From positions 1 through 7,231 of the forward strand of contig JAVBQU010000249.1 in the NCBI GenBank assembly GCA_031548675.1: 7,231 nt of DNA, read 5' to 3'. Shown here one piece after another: positions 6,466 through 7,231 of the stretch. Source of the DNA: JAVBQU01 sp031548675 (GTDB taxonomy: Bacteria > Bacteroidota > Bacteroidia > Bacteroidales > P3). The notes beneath the pieces are model-generated. The model was given only the letters and a program-made list of their open reading frames with translations. It ran no database searches and was not told where the DNA came from. Numbering within the stretch: the stretch's first letter is position 1; each line of letters starts with the position of its first letter. The position numbers were made by a program, and so were the translations under genes.

Positions 6466-6633
6466 GAAAAAGCTCAAAGGCATGTTCCCGAAGTCAAAAG
6501 GTAGATGCCCAAAGCTCAAAGACAGGTTCCCAAAGTCAAAAGGTAGGTTTTTTAAGCTCTAAGGCTGATACCCAAAGCTCAAAAGCAAGTTTCCGAGACT
6601 TAAAGGCAGATTCCTAAAATCCAAAGGCAGATT
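6466..6633 (+). repeat. 21-bp tandem repeat, eight degenerate units
   Basis: Units start at 6466, 6487, 6508, 6529, 6550, 6571, 6592 and 6613, each exactly 21 bases with no indel. The core is AAGCTCAAAGG or AAGTCAAAAGG, followed by a CAGRTT-like end and a CCC-like start. The first four units alternate between the two cores, so a 42-bp higher-order period is visible. A faint ninth unit may follow at 6634-6654. The period equals seven codons and two turns of B-DNA. All + frames contain stops within the array. Confidence 0.88.
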
Positions 6634-6661
6634 CAAAATTATCAAACTCTCAATGCTGTGT

Positions 6662-6760
6662 GTTTTAGCTCCCTTTCCTTTTGGGATGATCTTAGAACAA
6701 CCCCAAACCCCTAAAGGGGGGCTTCGAGTTTGGTTTTCTTTTGCATGAGTTTCTTGTGAT
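6662..6760 (+). repeat. Long R1 repeat, exact copy 1
   Basis: Identical over all 99 bases to 7133-7231 (offset 471). It begins with the 36-base R1 motif (GTTTTAG, TCCC then GGGA, TTAGAAC). A hairpin follows with arms CCAAAC (6703-6708) and GTTTGG (6728-6733) enclosing CCCCTAAAGGGG, and then TTTTCTTTTG, which looks like an intrinsic terminator on the + strand. Bases just before 6662 do not match those before 7133, so the left edge is real. Confidence 0.92.
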
Positions 6761-6774
6761 AGCAGCAGGAGAGA

Positions 6775-6789
6775 CGTAGCAATGCTACG
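6775..6789. repeat. Short palindrome CGTAGC-AAT-GCTACG
   Basis: A perfect 6-bp inverted repeat with a 3-base loop, set in GAGACGTAGC...GCTACGCCTG. Palindromes of the form GAGACGTAGC...GCTACGTCTC are, as I recall, scattered in several bacterial genomes, so this may be the remnant of another dispersed element lying between R1 copies. Confidence 0.5.
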
Positions 6790-6790
6790 C

Positions 6791-6826
6791 CTGTACTTTT
6801 TCTTTCCTTATGGGATAGTTTATAGC
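6791..6826 (+). repeat. Short R1 motif, degenerate
   Basis: Aligned on the GGGATAGTTTA core, this 36-base stretch matches the R1 motif with several changes in its first third. It is followed by exactly 30 bases before the next copy begins at 6857. Confidence 0.55.
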
Positions 6827-6856
6827 CAATTAAATTCAAATGAAACAGAGTTTATT

Positions 6857-6892
6857 GTTTTAGTTCCCTTTCATTTTGGGATGGTTTTTAAC
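6857..6892 (+). repeat. Short R1 motif, good copy
   Basis: 36 bases starting GTTTTAGTTCCC, with centre CATTTTGGGATGG, ending TTAAC. It is immediately followed by, and shares its last base with, the R2 palindrome at 6892. Confidence 0.75.
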
Positions 6893-6973
6893 GTCATTGC
6901 GAGCGATAGCGAAGCAATCTTTATCTTTATGTAGATTGCTTCTTCCTCGTTCCTTGTCATCGCAGCAATGACG
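6892..6973. repeat. Palindromic dispersed repeat R2, best copy
   Basis: An 82-bp element with outer arms CGTCATTGC (6892-6900) and GCAATGACG (6965-6973), and inner arms GAAGCAATCT (6911-6920) and AGATTGCTTC (6933-6942), all perfect, around the loop TTATCTTTATGT. The left half carries GAGCGATAGCGAAGCAATC, a form of a palindromic repeat I recall as widespread in bacterial genomes. There is no coding capacity. It resembles a REP- or MITE-like non-autonomous element. Confidence 0.85.
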
Positions 6974-7001
6974 ATAATTTGCAGTTGACATAATACTAGT
7001 C

Positions 7002-7037
7002 ATGTTTTTATCCTTTCTTTTTGGGATGGTTTAAGCT
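7002..7037 (+). repeat. Short R1 motif, degenerate
   Basis: The core TTTTTGGGATGGTTTAAG is well kept and the first third is altered. The next copy starts 65 bases further on, at 7067. Confidence 0.6.
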
Positions 7038-7066
7038 CATATTAACTAAATCTACATACTCACAGT

Positions 7067-7102
7067 GTTTTAGCTTTCTTTCATTTTGGAATAGTTTACA
7101 AC
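7067..7102 (+). repeat. Short R1 motif, good copy
   Basis: 36 bases starting GTTTTAGC, centre CATTTTGGAATAG, ending TTTACAAC. The GTT and AAC termini are complementary, as in many CRISPR repeats. It is followed by exactly 30 bases before the long R1 copy at 7133. Confidence 0.7.
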
Positions 7103-7132
7103 AAAAGATGTATGAAGAAGTAACAGATTTTA

Positions 7133-7231
7133 GTTTTAGCTCCCTTTCCTTTTGGGATGATCTTAGAACAACCCCAAACCCCTAAAGGGGGGCTTCGAGT
7201 TTGGTTTTCTTTTGCATGAGTTTCTTGTGAT
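7133..7231 (+). repeat. Long R1 repeat, exact copy 2 (runs off the window)
   Basis: All 99 bases equal those at 6662-6760, including the terminator-like hairpin (7174-7204). The match is still perfect at the last base, so the true repeat length is unknown. Confidence 0.92.

Larger units (their letters stand above)
6335..7231. other. Gene-free region filled with repeats
   Basis: No open frame here has a credible start, leader or coding character. The first 130 bases hold the promoter and AT-rich DNA. From 6466 to the window end the DNA is a succession of a 21-bp tandem array, R1 repeats, a short palindrome and an R2 palindrome, listed separately. The stretch continues beyond the window, since the last R1 copy is still matching at base 7231. 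Confidence 0.75.

Noticed and set aside
6446..6562. Short frame through the first 21-bp units encoding Lys-rich heptads (KLKG, PKSKGRF)
   Set aside because: There is no start codon, and a stop falls in the fifth unit. The heptads follow automatically from a 21-bp period.
6662..7231. Insertion sequence bounded by the 99-bp repeats
   Set aside because: The 372 bp between them hold no transposase or other gene, and the repeats are direct, without target-site duplication.
6662..7231. A bona fide active CRISPR array
   Set aside because: Repeats are too divergent, intervals are irregular at two places, a related copy sits alone at 3240, and no cas gene is present. It is kept only as a look-alike hypothesis.

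Overview
The window looks like chromosome of an AT-rich member of the Bacteroidota, probably Bacteroidales-like. Four things point there: a protease with a type IX secretion (T9SS) C-terminal sorting domain, a lipoprotein with a Lys-Lys-Asp-Asp stretch after the lipobox, promoters with the Bacteroidota -7 form TAnnTTTG, and A-rich leaders without Shine-Dalgarno sequences. I cannot name a genus.

Layout. Positions 1-564 hold the 3' end of trpS (tryptophanyl-tRNA synthetase), cut by the window edge. Positions 612-2306 (+) encode a secreted subtilisin-type (S8) protease carrying a T9SS sorting domain. Positions 2550-3095 (+) encode a small lipoprotein of unknown function with its own promoter. 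A perfect 16-bp hairpin ends it and lies in a 333-bp gap that also holds two dispersed repeats. Positions 3429-5738 (-) encode a 769-residue protein with eleven consecutive TPR units and a DUF2971-like C-terminal domain. Positions 6020-6334 (-) encode a 104-residue coiled-coil protein with a good promoter and a terminator that overlaps its stop codon. From 6335 to the end there is no gene, and about 770 bp of it is densely packed repeats.

The genes do not form one pathway. trpS and the protease could share a transcript (47-bp gap). The lipoprotein, the TPR-DUF2971 protein and the coiled-coil protein look like separate units. The protease and the lipoprotein are envelope or exported proteins; the other three are cytoplasmic.

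The most unusual part is the non-coding repeat field at 6466-7231. It holds eight 21-bp tandem units, a 99-bp exact direct repeat (6662 and 7133), and a 36-bp degenerate motif recurring at about 66-bp steps, which is 36/30 geometry like a CRISPR array. It also holds an 82-bp palindromic element of a family that occurs two more times in the window (3338 and 5864). No cas gene or transposase is present, so this is either a decayed array or a nest of dispersed Bacteroidota repeats. The other candidate for new biology is the TPR-DUF2971 protein, whose C-terminal motif layout recalls ADP-ribosyltransferase-type folds. That link is only a hypothesis.
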